A stretch of 37,551 bases of DNA from the NCBI GenBank assembly GCA_025769875.1, contig JAGFNK010000510.1, forward strand, positions 1 through 37,551. The letters run 5' to 3'. The position numbers and the translations under genes are program-made. This stretch comes from Russula earlei. Its lineage: Eukaryota; Basidiomycota; Agaricomycetes; Russulales; Russulaceae. Below the pieces are notes generated by a model. The model was not told where the DNA came from and did no database searches. It worked only from the letters and a program-made list of their open reading frames with translations. Of this stretch, positions 10,366 through 19,427 are shown in pieces. The stretch's first letter is position 1; the number at the start of each line of letters is the position of its first letter.

Positions 10366-10695
10366 ACTACCACACCTCCTCCCTCACCTCGTCTCACCTT
10401 GTCTCCACCTCTGCCTCGAACATGCACACAGAACATCTAGGTATAGGAAGAGGTTCACACTATGACAGGTTATGACCAGTCATCTGGTCTGGTCTAAGGT
10501 GAATCATGGCTGGTCACAGAATTGGGTGCGGGACCGTGATGGACAAAGCGACGTGACGCTCCATTCCTTCCATCCTTCGCTACCGACTGCACGCTCATGC
10601 TACCACCTCGCACCTGACATTAAGACCTCGACCGCATCGCCCACCCCTCACCACTGACCACATGCCCATGCAACGTGTTTGCATCTCACGCCTTT

Positions 10696-11658
10696 TGTCA
10701 TGAACCATTCTCTGGAGAGGGCCCTTGAAGGACCCTTCCTTATAGAAGGAAACCCAGCCTCTATGGTGTCACCCTGTTCACATGAGCAAAAGGGGTGAGT
10801 AGAGGTGTCCACAATATCACGTGTGCATTGTCGCGCGAGCGATTCTCAGCACAATCGACATACAGCAAGCCCCACTTAATGGCAACCCTTCTAGCAATAA
10901 AGGACAGTATTAGGGCCCTTCTAGGGACCCTTTAGGACGACTCTAGGTGCTCTACAATAGGTACTAACCTAGTATCAAAGACTCTACAATGCGTTATTAG
11001 ACCAACTCTAATAACTATAGAATGAACTATAAGGCAATACTAAGGACCTTAATAGAAGTATTAGGGTCGACTCTAAGGACCCTAATAGAGCTATATAAGG
11101 GCCTTATAAGATAACACTATTCCCTAACCAAACTACAAGTCCTCAAATGACTGGCCCTAAACTAACTAAACAAAAAATGAATCAGATGCTCGCACGTGCA
11201 CTAGAACAGCAAACACGTGGACAATGAAAGCTCTTACTCATCAGGAAAAGCCTTCTTACTCAGCAGCTTACTGAGCATGACTGAGCATGCTCAGTAAGCA
11301 CACTCCGACTTCTTACTCATCACTCTATTGTGCTTGATAACAAGGTTATGACTTGTTCCCAATTTAGCAGTTCTCTTGTAGTATATAAGCACTCAATAAA
11401 GTAACGGACAGTCCTCAGACTGTCCATTTGCTTATGGCACTCTCCACCCCTGGGATACTCCTTTAAGGACTGTCCCCTGGTGACTATCCTGGCCTCCTCT
11501 CTGCGTGACTGCTCGACTCTCACAGTAACGGTACCTCTCTGGTATTTGTTACTACTCTGGACTCTGCTTCTCACCCACGCTGTCTTAGACGTCTATCGAC
11601 TCGTCTTCGAGCTAACTCCTTGCTCTTGAACTGGATAGTTCAACAGTGAGTCTTGACA
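10696..11658 (+). repeat. Solo LTR1, copy b
   Basis: 963 bp, TGTCATGA...TCTTGACA, flanked by the perfect duplication CCTTT (10691-10695 and 11659-11663). The TATATAAG box, AATAAA and 14-bp hairpin (11266-11299) are kept. A true solo LTR. Confidence 0.95.
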
Positions 11659-11965
11659 CCTTTCACCTGCTGAAGCCCATCATGTTCATCATGTCACCGC
11701 CATCGATTGGCATTGCTGCTGCGTCCTGCACGTGTTCGAGACACGCCCTCTCTCATTCAGCCTTCTTCATGGCCTTCTTCTCTGTGTGCATGGCCAGCTC
11801 CTTGTCTCGGATTTCAGCGAGCTGCTTGTCAAAGTCAAACACTTTCACTTGAGATGCTTCCTTGGTCTGCACATGGGGGGAGGTGATTTTAGCACGGACC
11901 TGCTCAAGGGTAGACTGTTCCAACCGCGTCCTCTGTCTGAGCACATGCAGATCTGTTTGCGTCAT
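11659..11965 (-). pseudogene. SNU23/ZMAT2-like gene fragment, C-terminal part
   Basis: The minus-strand frame from 11965 encodes TRLEQSTLEQVRAKI, then FDFDKQLAEIRDKELAMHTE and KKAMKKAE. After one TGA it continues ERACLEHVQDAAA and ends DMMNMMGFSR. The order matches the C-terminal half of Snu23/ZMAT2, a zinc-finger protein of the U4/U6.U5 tri-snRNP (the R-E-R-S-T-L-x-Q-V box, the F/Y-D-F-x-x-R block, the basic stretch and the MGFS end). The terminal AG|GTGAAA could be a splice donor, hinting at a genomic rather than a reverse-transcribed copy. LTR1b sits right behind it. A possible remnant of the zinc finger (QCGVW.CTNVKE) is read near 12300-12240. Confidence 0.6.
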
Positions 11966-12066
11966 TCATTCCTCACCACACCCTCAACCACCTCGCCCAG
12001 TCCCAATCCTCTGATTCCCTTTCACCATTCCATTTACTTTATTATCTTCTACTCTTTGTACTTCCC

Positions 12067-12130
12067 CCATGTATATGAAACCCTTAGCTACCCTGTAGTA
12101 AAGAGAGAGAAGAATAAGATCCCCTTTCCT
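12067..12130 (+). repeat. Copy of the promoter-like tract of X1
   Basis: TATATGAAACCCTTAGCTAC and the following AGAATAAGATCCCCT resemble 20748-20815 (TATATAAAAACACCCTAGCTAC, then CAGAATAGGACCCCT). It is TATA-like followed by a conserved leader, so probably the edge of a retroelement LTR or leader present twice. Confidence 0.5.
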
Positions 12131-12135
12131 TTGAC

Positions 12136-12371
12136 ATCTGCCTCTGCTTGAATGAAGAACTTCAAACAACCAAGTGTGTGATACCAGCTCCTCTCTCCCC
12201 TTCTTGCTCCCACCTCTGGTTCCTCAGTTGATGTCCACTTAATGGTCCAACAACCCTGCTCTTTCACATTTGTGCATCTCCAGACACCACACTGGTGGTC
12301 TAGAGCTTGCCTAAAGCTGTGACCATAGTCCTCAAACCCATGAAATCTTGACAGAAATTCCAGGCACACCA
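12136..12371. other. Stretch without a clear gene
   Basis: Only a possible remnant of the SNU23 zinc finger on the minus strand (near 12240-12300), with the second zinc Cys replaced by Trp and a frameshift. Nothing else recognised. Confidence 0.3.
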
Positions 12372-12432
12372 GGCACACCAGTCTTGACCAGGATTGACCA
12401 GTCTTGACCAGTCTTGACCAGTCTTGACCAGT
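12372..12432 (+). repeat. Tandem repeat of ACCAGTCTTG
   Basis: About five imperfect 10-bp units, part of the GACTGG-rich subterminal region of the candidate element. Too short and too regular for a CRISPR array. Confidence 0.75.
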
Positions 12433-12580
12433 TTTTATCAGTCTTGAGAGTTGATGTGACTGTGACTGGACATTCTACAATCCAGTTTGACCTTGACTGA
12501 AAGTTCATTCATGATCAGTCAGGTCAGGTTCAGTCAAGCAATTTTTTGCAGTCAATGTGACCTGACCTGAAAGCACTACT

Positions 12581-13230
12581 TGGAGGTGAAATGAGGGTCA
12601 TGATCAGAGATGATCTTGGAGGGGACTCCGTCCATGGGAAGGCATATCATAAGAACAATTTAGCCATTTCAAGGGTTCCCATATCCTTATGGCAAGGTAT
12701 AAATATTGCCGCCTTGGTAGAATCATGGTCAGTGATGGTCATGATGGTGTTGTGTCCTTCTGATGGGGGAAGATCAATGATCCAATTGATGGTTAAGGTC
12801 TGGAATGGTTTCTGGAATTCTGGGGGGATCGGGTAAATTGGAGGTCAAGTGGGGTGGGTGGAAGATTTGTTGGTTTGACAAGTGGCGCAGCCCAAAATGT
12901 AATCTTGGATGAAGTAGCCCATTTTTGGCCACCAGAAAGATTCTTGGATTGAGTACAGGGTCCAGGCATTTCCTGTATGCCCACTGAGAATGCTGTCGTG
13001 GTGGGCCTGTAGGATTTTTTGTAAAAGGGGTTCTTGATATGGCACAACCAATCTTCCATCTTTGAATAATGTGCTGTCTTCTTCCTGGAGGTTGTGTTTG
13101 ACTTCCACATTAGTAGGTCTGATTGTTGCTTCTTTTGTTCAGTTAGGACCTGAGCATAGAGATCCTTGGTGCAAAGTGTTTGGATGAAGAGTTTATCAGG
13201 AAGTGCCATGATGTTCTGATTATCTCCCAA
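12581..13230 (-). pseudogene. L2 integrase, N-terminal part
   Basis: The minus-strand zinc-binding HHCC module is readable: LLQKILQAHHDSILSGHTGN and FIQDYILGCATCQTNKSS. The start of the catalytic core follows: PIPPEFQKPFQTLTINWIID, then DLPPSEGHNTIMTITDHD. After a TGA and a frameshift the last readable piece is DHDPHFTSK at 12581-12610, where the element stops at the right end of the candidate composite element. The rest of the core and the C-terminus are absent. Several frames are needed, so it is inactive. Confidence 0.8.
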
Positions 13231-13344
13231 CCTGTTGTTGTGGTCTGGTCGTCATGATAAGGCATCTGCTCTGTTAGAGACCCCTGGTTTGTGATGGATT
13301 TTGAAGTGGTAGTCTGCAAGTGTGGAGATGTACCCTATGATTCT

Positions 13345-13779
13345 TCAATTGATTTTGTGGGGAAGTCGGTAGTGAGCAAGGTTGGCATGGTCCATGAAAT
13401 TTTTGATAGGGTGTTTGGTTCCCACTAGCAAGTATTGCCAGCGATGAAGTGCAAGGATCAGGGCCAGGAATTCTCTATCCCAGACTGGGTAGTTCCTTTC
13501 TGCTTCATTGAATGCATGTGACATGTTGCCAATCATTTTTCTTTTTCCCCTTGAATCCTTTTGGAACAAGATTGCTCTGGTGGCAAACTGTGAGGCATCA
13601 GTTTCTAACTTGTATGGGAGATTGGGATTGGCCGTGTAGAGTTCAGGGTCATCACAGACTGCAGATATCAGAGTTTCTAGGGCAGTGGTCGCTTCTGGGG
13701 TCCAGAGGAAGGGGGTCCCTTTCTTGATTGTGGAGAAGATGGGACACCTATTTTTGCAAAATCTCAGATGAATGGTCAT
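13345..13779 (-). pseudogene. L2 RNase H domain
   Basis: Minus-strand frame with FLWTPEATTALETLISAVCD, the first catalytic Asp in LETDASQFATRAILF, then MSHAFNEAERNYPVWDREFL and LALHRWQYLLVGTKHPI. These are the standard RNase H motifs that follow RT in gypsy elements. It is in a different frame from the RT piece (one indel near 13780). It degrades the RNA strand during reverse transcription when intact. Confidence 0.88.
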
Positions 13780-14510
13780 TGATAATTGAGGGTGCCCATG
13801 ATTTGTTGTACCTGTTTCAGATTATTTGGGGGTCTTGGCCAATTTTTGAGGCCATCCATTTTGACTGGGTTGATCTTGAGGGTCCCTTGGTTGATTCGGA
13901 AGCCCAAGAAGTCAATTTCATGTTGTTCAAAGGCACATTTGGATGCCTTTAAAAAATAGGAGTCCCTTTCGAGTAGGTCAAGAAACTTGTGTGTGATTTG
14001 TTGGTGAAGGTGTTCTTCCCCCAATCCTGTGGCTATTGCCACATCATCTAGGTAATTACAGGTGTTCTCAGGGTATTTGAGGAGCCAGGGTCGGAGAGTG
14101 TGGTTCATTGCTTGCTGGAAGGCTGCCAGAGTGTTGGTGAAGCCAAAGCCCATCACCATGGGGATGAATGTGCCAAATTGGGTTTTGAAGGCTCCCTTGT
14201 GCTGGTCTTCTGAGTGAATCAGGATATTGTTGTAACCAGCTCTGACATCAAATTTGCTGAAGGTGGTTTTACTCCTCAGACAGTGTAATTGGTTTTCCAT
14301 GTTGGGCAGAGTGTGATAATCTGGGATGGTGGCATTATTGAGCTTTCGGTAGTCTACTACCATTTGTGGGGCAGTGCCATCTTTCTTTTGGACAAAGAAG
14401 ACCAGGGAGACAAAGTCTGAAACACCATCTTTGATGAAGCCCTTGGCTAGATCCTCTTGTATTTGTCTTGATAGTTCTTGTTTCTCATTGTGGGGGAGAG
14501 GGTAAGTTCA
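13776..14510 (-). pseudogene. L2 reverse transcriptase
   Basis: Open from about 14510 leftward: KGFIKDGVSDFVSLVFFVQK, then VVDYRKLNN, SKFDVRAGYNNILIH (first Asp) and FQQAMNHTLRPWLLKY. The catalytic box is YLDD rather than the common YVDD/YMDD. The thumb follows with KCAFEQHEIDFLGFRI. It stops at IMGTLNYQ, where a frame change leads into RNase H. It is clean across the palm, so the decay of L2 is moderate. Confidence 0.88.
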
Positions 14511-14936
14511 GCAATCAAGGAATTTTGAGGCGTCAGGTTTCAAGGTAATTCTAAAGTCAAGTTCTCCTCAACTGCATGGGAGTCATTTAGCTGCTTCTTC
14601 TGAGAAGACTTTCTGGTGACATGAGTATTCAGGGGGAATAGAGGTTGTCCTAATCTGTGCAATTCAGATTTTAGGTGGGTTCGTTGGAGATACAGGGGTG
14701 AGGAGGACCCCTAAATGGTTTCTAAGGTGACCAGTACTCCAGTTGACAAGGGGGTTCAGTGCCTTCAGGAATGGGTAGCCCAGGATCATTCTATCTTCTC
14801 CCAAATTTGTAACATAAATGGTGAGAAGTCGCATGGTGGGGCCATGTCATATGGCTATGTGAGCATAATGTATTAGTGCTCCTCCTTGATTGTTAGTGCC
14901 ATCTAGGTTGATGATGGGCCTGGGGGTTCTGAGAGT

Positions 14937-15806
14937 TCAAAGTGGGATTTGTAACTTTCCCACAATTCCTTGACTGATGAAATTTTCTGTTGTGCCACTG
15001 TCTAAGAGCACTTGGCAAGTCTTCCCATTGGTTGTGATCATAAAAGGAACTTTCATTGAGTTTTCTTTATGGTTGACAATGGTATCTATCTGGGCTGTAG
15101 TACTGACTGTTGTACCTTGGCCTAGAGAAAATCCTCTTTGAGGATGAGGTCCCAAAGTTTGGCTCTTTCCTCCACTGGTAACGCTTTCATTCAGGCCACC
15201 ATAGTGGAGGCTTCTTCTTCCTTTGGTAGTTCTGGGGTTGGTTTGGTGGTGTGAGCTTTGGAAGTGATAGGGCTTGAGTTTTTTGAAGTTGGACTTGGCA
15301 GAGTCTATTTGCATGCAGTTGGGGTGGTGGGTTCTATGTTCCAAGGTAGGTAGGGTTTTTCTTCCCTTGAGTTTCTCCCTGATGGTGATGAAACATTGAT
15401 GTTGTCTTCTGGCTTCTTCTTTCCATTCTTGGAGAGTGGTGGGCCAGACATCTTTGTTGAGAATTGTGGCATAGAGTCCATGTTTGAGTCCATTCTTGAA
15501 ACTTTCGATGGTGATTACGTCGGTTTCGGGCCGTCCAGTTTTGGCCAAGAGTTGTTTGAAGGTGGAAATGTAGTCATCTAGAGACTCTTTCATTTCATGT
15601 TTGGCAAGGGCTGCTTGAGCATCTTCTTTTTCTGCTGTATTGGTGAACTTGAATGTGAAGTCCATGACAAAGTCATTCCATAATGCTTCATCCATTCTGT
15701 TGACAGGGTTTTGGGCTCTAGTCACCTTTTCCCTAAGTGTGGTTGCTTGTGAGTTGACCCATCCTTTGACCTTTTCTTCCTGAATATAGGAAAGGGCCAG
15801 CATCAT
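14937..15806 (-). pseudogene. L2 gag C-terminal half and protease
   Basis: The first part is capsid-like: LALSYIQEEKVKGWVNSQ, then EALWNDFVMDFTFKFTNTAE and ESLDDYISTFKQLLAKTGR, typical of gypsy Gag. The frame runs into the protease with the active-site LLDSGTTENFIS near 15000. A second frame over 15100-15230 reads MKALPVEERAKLWDLI and KEDFL-stop, the natural gag end. Pol therefore lies in the -1 frame, and the present fusion is due to an indel near 15225. No CCHC knuckle is seen in any frame between the capsid and the protease. Confidence 0.8.
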
Positions 15807-16441
15807 TCATTTGAAGGGGGAAACCATCACTGCCTTATTGTCATTGAGGCCCCAGTACAGGTTAAATTCCATGATGAAGCATTTTGTTTTATTTCTTTCC
15901 CCCGTGAACGCTGTGGGTTCCTTACCACTAAGGGAGCCATTGGCTCCTTGTGGTGCTGGAGCTAGGGCAACTGGAGGGGCCTGGGTGACAACTGGAGGGG
16001 ATTGCACAGTGATTTGGGGGGCTTGTGCAGCAATTTGGGGTGCTTGTGCAGCAATTTGGGGTGCTTGTGCAGCAATTTGGGGTTGAGCTGCCATGATAGG
16101 TTCAGGGGGGTTCTGTGGTTCAGTTTCTGGGGTTTCAATGGGTTCCTGATTTTCAGGAAGGTTCTCTATTTCTATTTCAGGGGATTTGAAGGGTGTCTGT
16201 GGTTCTTGTTCAGGAGGTCAGGGGAGTTGCCTTCCGATTCTGATGAGGTTTTGTAGAGGGGGTCGTCTTCCCTCCAATAGCCTAACCCAAGGCTATTCCT
16301 GATGAGCTCTAGGTCCTGATGAGTATAGAGCTGTCCTCTCCTGAGTTGTAGCTCAAACCAGCAGTTGTTGATGAATTCAACTGGTAGTTCCTCATTGTTT
16401 TCAGTGGTAACATAGCAGAGGAGGTGTGGAAGCTGTCCCAA
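15807..16441 (-). pseudogene. L2 gag N-terminal half
   Basis: The start region (16441) reads MGQLPHLLCYVTTENNEELP, then ELQLRRGQLYTHQDLELI. After a frame change near 16215 an acidic, Pro/Glu-rich linker (PEIEIENLPENQEPIETPET) leads into AAQAPQI repeats and GKEPTAFTGERNKTKCFIM. A TGA at 15807-15809 (FK-stop-MML) separates it from the capsid part. The overall organisation matches basidiomycete gypsy Gag. Confidence 0.75.
16020..16085 (-). repeat. 21-bp in-frame tandem repeat in gag
   Basis: Three identical units GCTTGTGCAGCAATTTGGGG(T), plus a partial one, encoding AAQAPQI repeats on the minus strand. Being in frame and identical, they expanded while gag was translated or recently by slippage. 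Confidence 0.85.
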
Positions 16442-16560
16442 GTGGCAGTTCCAACAACATGTTGGGGGAGGTCTGGGGAGGGTCTAGGTTGGACACGGAT
16501 CCAGCAGTTTGGTGGTAGTTCAAATTGATCTCCAGAATGGAGTTAGAGAAGCTTAGCTTG

Positions 16561-17153
16561 TGTTTACAGCATGCAGCCATTGGAGTGTTAGCTCAGGGTT
16601 CAGTGGGGCCAAGTCCCAGTGACTTGGTTCAGGGGTTCAATGGGGACCAGCTCAAAGAGACTGGTTTGGAGGTTTAGTGTCTCAAGACTAAGTCAAGGAT
16701 GACCTAATCCACAGACAGAGTTGATCTTCTGGTTTCACAGAAGAGGAGGGCAATGAGAGAGAAGCAGAGGAGGAAGAGGAACACAAAGGTCCCTTGTGAC
16801 AAGCTCAAGTCAAACAGAGTATAAGCCAGCACAACACAAGTTGTGATTGAGAGAGGGTACAAGGCAATGGATGCAACAGGTAATGGGACAAAGCTTAGCT
16901 TGGGACATTCCCCAGCTTCTACAAGTGCTTAAATACTGTATGTAGTGAGGCTGTACGGTACTATATGCAGAACAATAGACAAAAGGTAGGCCAATGGCAA
17001 AAGGGGATCAACAACAGGTGAAACACAAGAAGGTAAAGTGACAGCTATCACTCAATATCAAGGGATGAAACAGTAACCAAAGGACGAGGGTGACAGAAGG
17101 GAACAACAGCAGAAGAGGTTAGTGACAAACCAACAAGGGGGTAGATCATAACA
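16561..17153 (-). repeat. L2 5' LTR
   Basis: 593 bp, TGTTTACAGC...GATCATAACA. Nearly the same as the 3' LTR at 4710-5304. The small number of differences could date the insertion. It is followed by CTTCA (17154-17158). Confidence 0.92.
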
Positions 17154-18238
17154 CTTCAGCCAGTGCATTACCATCTTGATTGCCCTCCAATCTTGCTTGT
17201 TCAGGCGATTTTGGATTAAATCTTCAAGACAGTAGAGGTAGGTGTTCATAGCTTCACAATGTTGTAATGCCTGGCCTAGAACTGTGTCAGATGAGTATGT
17301 TTGGACTAAACACCAATTACAAAGCATCTGGTGGGTTGACGACCATCTGGTCTTGACATCTAGAATAATCATGAATGCAGTACTGCTGGCATCCACTAAT
17401 TCTTCTGAAAGATACATCCAGACTTCCTGCAGCCAGCTTTGCTGCCTCTGAGGACTTGAGTGAACCACTTGTATGACTTTGTGAAGCTGACAGAAAAGAG
17501 TCAGGCACAGGTATGAGTGGACAAGGACATATAGAACACACCTTGGAAATAGCTTCAAAGACATTTTCTTCACAATCTTTGTCATCTGCACAAGCATTGC
17601 CATTGTCACTGGCCCAAACTGTAACTTCATCTTGATAATTACCTCCACAAGCTGCACTCTTCTTGCTATCCCTCTTTGAGATTGCACCAATGGCCTCAAG
17701 GCGCTAGCACACATTAGCATATGACATAAAGGCTATGAGAGTCAATTACAAACCTTGAGCGCAGCGAGATGGATAGTATGAGGCATACATCACATACAAG
17801 AGTCTCTGGCTGAAATCTTATGCCTTCTGCATAACAGTGCACCTCTAAAGTGGTCATCATTGTGTCATTATTGCTGGCATTGTCCATTGTTATTGTGATA
17901 ATCTATACTTTGTCAGTAAGGATAATCAATATCCTAACAATGTACCCTGCCCTTGAGTCTGTACAGTTCCAAGGTTTCCCAAACCACTTTGGCCATGTTG
18001 TTGCCTGAGTGAGCACCAATCAGCTCCTGGAAATCAATGAGACGCTCCTCTAAATTCCCTGATCAGTGGAGAAGAATGTATGAATAAAGGTACACATGCC
18101 TAATTCTCCTTTGTTGGTGACATAATGAGCAACAATTGCCAAGAATGCAAGCCATTGCTCAATGTCCATGCATCGAGGGAGAGACTGACCTTCCCTTCCA
18201 GGGACTGTAATTGAGCATTAGATACAAGTTTTATGTTA
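17154..18238 (-). pseudogene. hAT transposase, middle piece
   Basis: Read leftward from 18238: after a probable intron end (TTACAG) comes LQSLEGKVSLSLDAWTLSNG with the first catalytic Asp of hAT enzymes. Then, over several frames, AHYVTNKGEL, ELIGAHSGNNMAKVVW-like sequence and TMDNASNND (second Asp). It ends ILDVKTRWSSTHQMLCNW and NKQDWRAIKMVMHWLK, where L2 cuts the gene. Indels and TGA codons are frequent, so it is inactive. Removal of L2 plus one CTTCA joins HWLK directly to PFQSATTQ in frame. Confidence 0.85.
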
Positions 18239-18650
18239 TTGCCATTTTCAGCGCACTTGGCGGAGCTTGAATTCCACCCAAATTGGCACAGAAACCCCCT
18301 CAAACATGCAGGATAACTATCTCCCTCAAAACAGCTTCAATTCACATAAAACTTATTGTCCCTGAATCGCCTGAATGAGGGCTAGGCAGCCCCATTGTTT
18401 TCATGAGATTTGAGTGAGAATTGGTGGAGCTGGACTCAAGCCACCTCCACATGTGTATTAGATGGATTACAACTCAAAATCATGGTCTATATCTATTATT
18501 TTTCCCTCATGTTGTACCCATGGGCTGTCTTGAGGCAGCCCCATAGTGTTTTTGACTCAAGTGTTGTGGTGTGCAACATTGTTCTCAGTGTGATCGGAGT
18601 GATGGCCAGCCACTCATTGCCCCTCTCACCTCTCCATTCTGACCATTCTT
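18239..18650 (+). repeat. X-family terminal arm, copy 1
   Basis: Begins TTGCCATTTTCAGCGCACTT and contains AGGCAGCCCCATTGTTTTCA and AGGCAGCCCCATAGTGTTTT as an internal direct repeat. It matches the inverse of 20839-21252 to GACCATTCTT. Preceded by TTA. Confidence 0.85.
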
Positions 18651-18809
18651 TGCCCTCATTCCCACCACACCCGCTGTCTCAGCCACATCAGTCACACCAC
18701 TCCCTTCCAACTTGCATTTGGCCCTCCACACCCACAGTCACAGCCGCGCCAGTCACACTGCCTGCGTCGACCTGCCATCTGTCTTCACCACGTGCCACAC
18801 TCCTTCAGC

Positions 18810-19427
18810 ATGCCGACTCAGTTAGAATACCTCAAGCTCAAGTGGGATCTGGAGGACCTTATCGCCTCCTCATCAAGACTCTGCATGTGTGACCGGGAAG
18901 ATGTAGACGAATACTACCGGAGTTTCAGGGCAATCTGCGGTCCCCTTGTCCATGTGTGCCACCTGTGCTATGAAGATTGCAACGAGTCATTCTGGCTCAG
19001 ACTCCACCCGGACGACCACCGGATGGTCTCCCAACGTCTCGGCCCCTGGCGCCCGAATGAACAGCAGAGGCACTTTGTCGATTTCCGAGAAGTATTCGAC
19101 ACACTAGTCAAGATATTCTCTCAGTGTCCCTGTGACATTCAGTGGGAATGCCAACTCTGCTCTGCAGACAAAGATGAAGACAACTACACATACCCTGCGC
19201 CCATGCCCGCTCCAGCCTCTGTCCCTACATCGTGCACCATCGCCTCTGCCTTGCCTGCCTTGCCCATCGTCCCTGCGGTTCCCACCTCGTCCGCCGTTCC
19301 CATCACCTCGTTCACTGCTGCCATCCTCAACTCACCAGCCATCATCGCCTCGGCTCCACCTGCCCTCGCCGTCCCAGCATCGCCCGAATTCGCCATCGTC
19401 ACCACCTCGTCTGTCCCGCCGCCATAG
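18810..19427 (+). CDS. Gag-like protein of X1, probably truncated
   Basis: From ATG 18810: MPTQLEYLKLKWDLEDLIAS, then VDEYYRSFRAICGPLVHVCH and FWLRLHPDDHRMVSQRLGP, then FVDFREVFDTLVKIFSQC. This pattern (EYYRxF, later FWxxxHPDDR, then F-x-DVF) is a Gag-like fold module seen in many basidiomycete repeat-encoded proteins, known to me as a family trend rather than by a named profile. It is followed by an Ala/Pro/Ser/Thr tail ending at TAG 19425. The same compositional frame goes on in other frames to about 20760, so the natural protein was probably longer. The GTG at 18792 in the same frame is a less likely start. Confidence 0.5.
   Translation: MPTQLEYLKLKWDLEDLIASSSRLCMCDREDVDEYYRSFRAICGPLVHVCHLCYEDCNESFWLRLHPDDHRMVSQRLGPWRPNEQQRHFVDFREVFDTLVKIFSQCPCDIQWECQLCSADKDEDNYTYPAPMPAPASVPTSCTIASALPALPIVPAVPTSSAVPITSFTAAILNSPAIIASAPPALAVPASPEFAIVTTSSVPPP

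Larger units (their letters stand above)
9065..12580. mobile_element. Candidate composite DNA element with AGTAGTGCTT ends
   Basis: The left end AGTAGTGCTTCAAAGTC (9065) and the complement of the right end, AGTAGTGCTTTCAGG (12580), form a short terminal inverted repeat. Both subterminal regions are crowded with GACTGG/CCAGTC motifs. TGG occurs just outside both ends (9062-9064, 12581-12583), but joining the flanks does not restore the L2 integrase, so a single insertion is not proven. The interior holds duplicated T-rich segments, a divergent LTR-like stretch, the solo LTR1b and the SNU23-like fragment. No transposase seen. Superfamily unknown. Confidence 0.4.
4710..17153 (-). mobile_element. 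Ty3/gypsy LTR retrotransposon 'L2', full length but degenerate
   Basis: Two LTRs of about 595 bp (4710-5304 and 16561-17153), with TGTTA...TAACA ends, flank minus-strand gag, protease, RT, RNase H and the start of integrase. The order protease-RT-RNase H-IN defines Ty3/gypsy. A purine tract on the minus strand (GAGGGGGGCATGA) directly precedes the left LTR, confirming that 4710-5304 is the 3' LTR. It is flanked by CTTCA on both sides. Most of the integrase core, its C-terminus and any chromodomain are missing, replaced by 5729-12580. Confidence 0.9.

Noticed and set aside
5729..11658. LTR1a and LTR1b as the two ends of one element
   Set aside because: LTR1b has its own perfect CCTTT duplication and LTR1a's flanks do not match it, so they are separate events.
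12372..12432. Short tandem units that could suggest a CRISPR-like array
   Set aside because: The units are contiguous 10-mers without spacers in a eukaryotic repeat; simple tandem repeat.
12571..12580. CACTA-type (CMC) terminus
   Set aside because: CACTACT is read outward at the right end; reading inward both ends start AGTAGTGC, unlike CACTA elements.
9062..12583. TGG as a 3-bp target duplication of the AGTAGTGCTT unit
   Set aside because: Three bases match by chance easily, and joining the flanks does not restore the L2 integrase or the left ORF. Kept only as a candidate.
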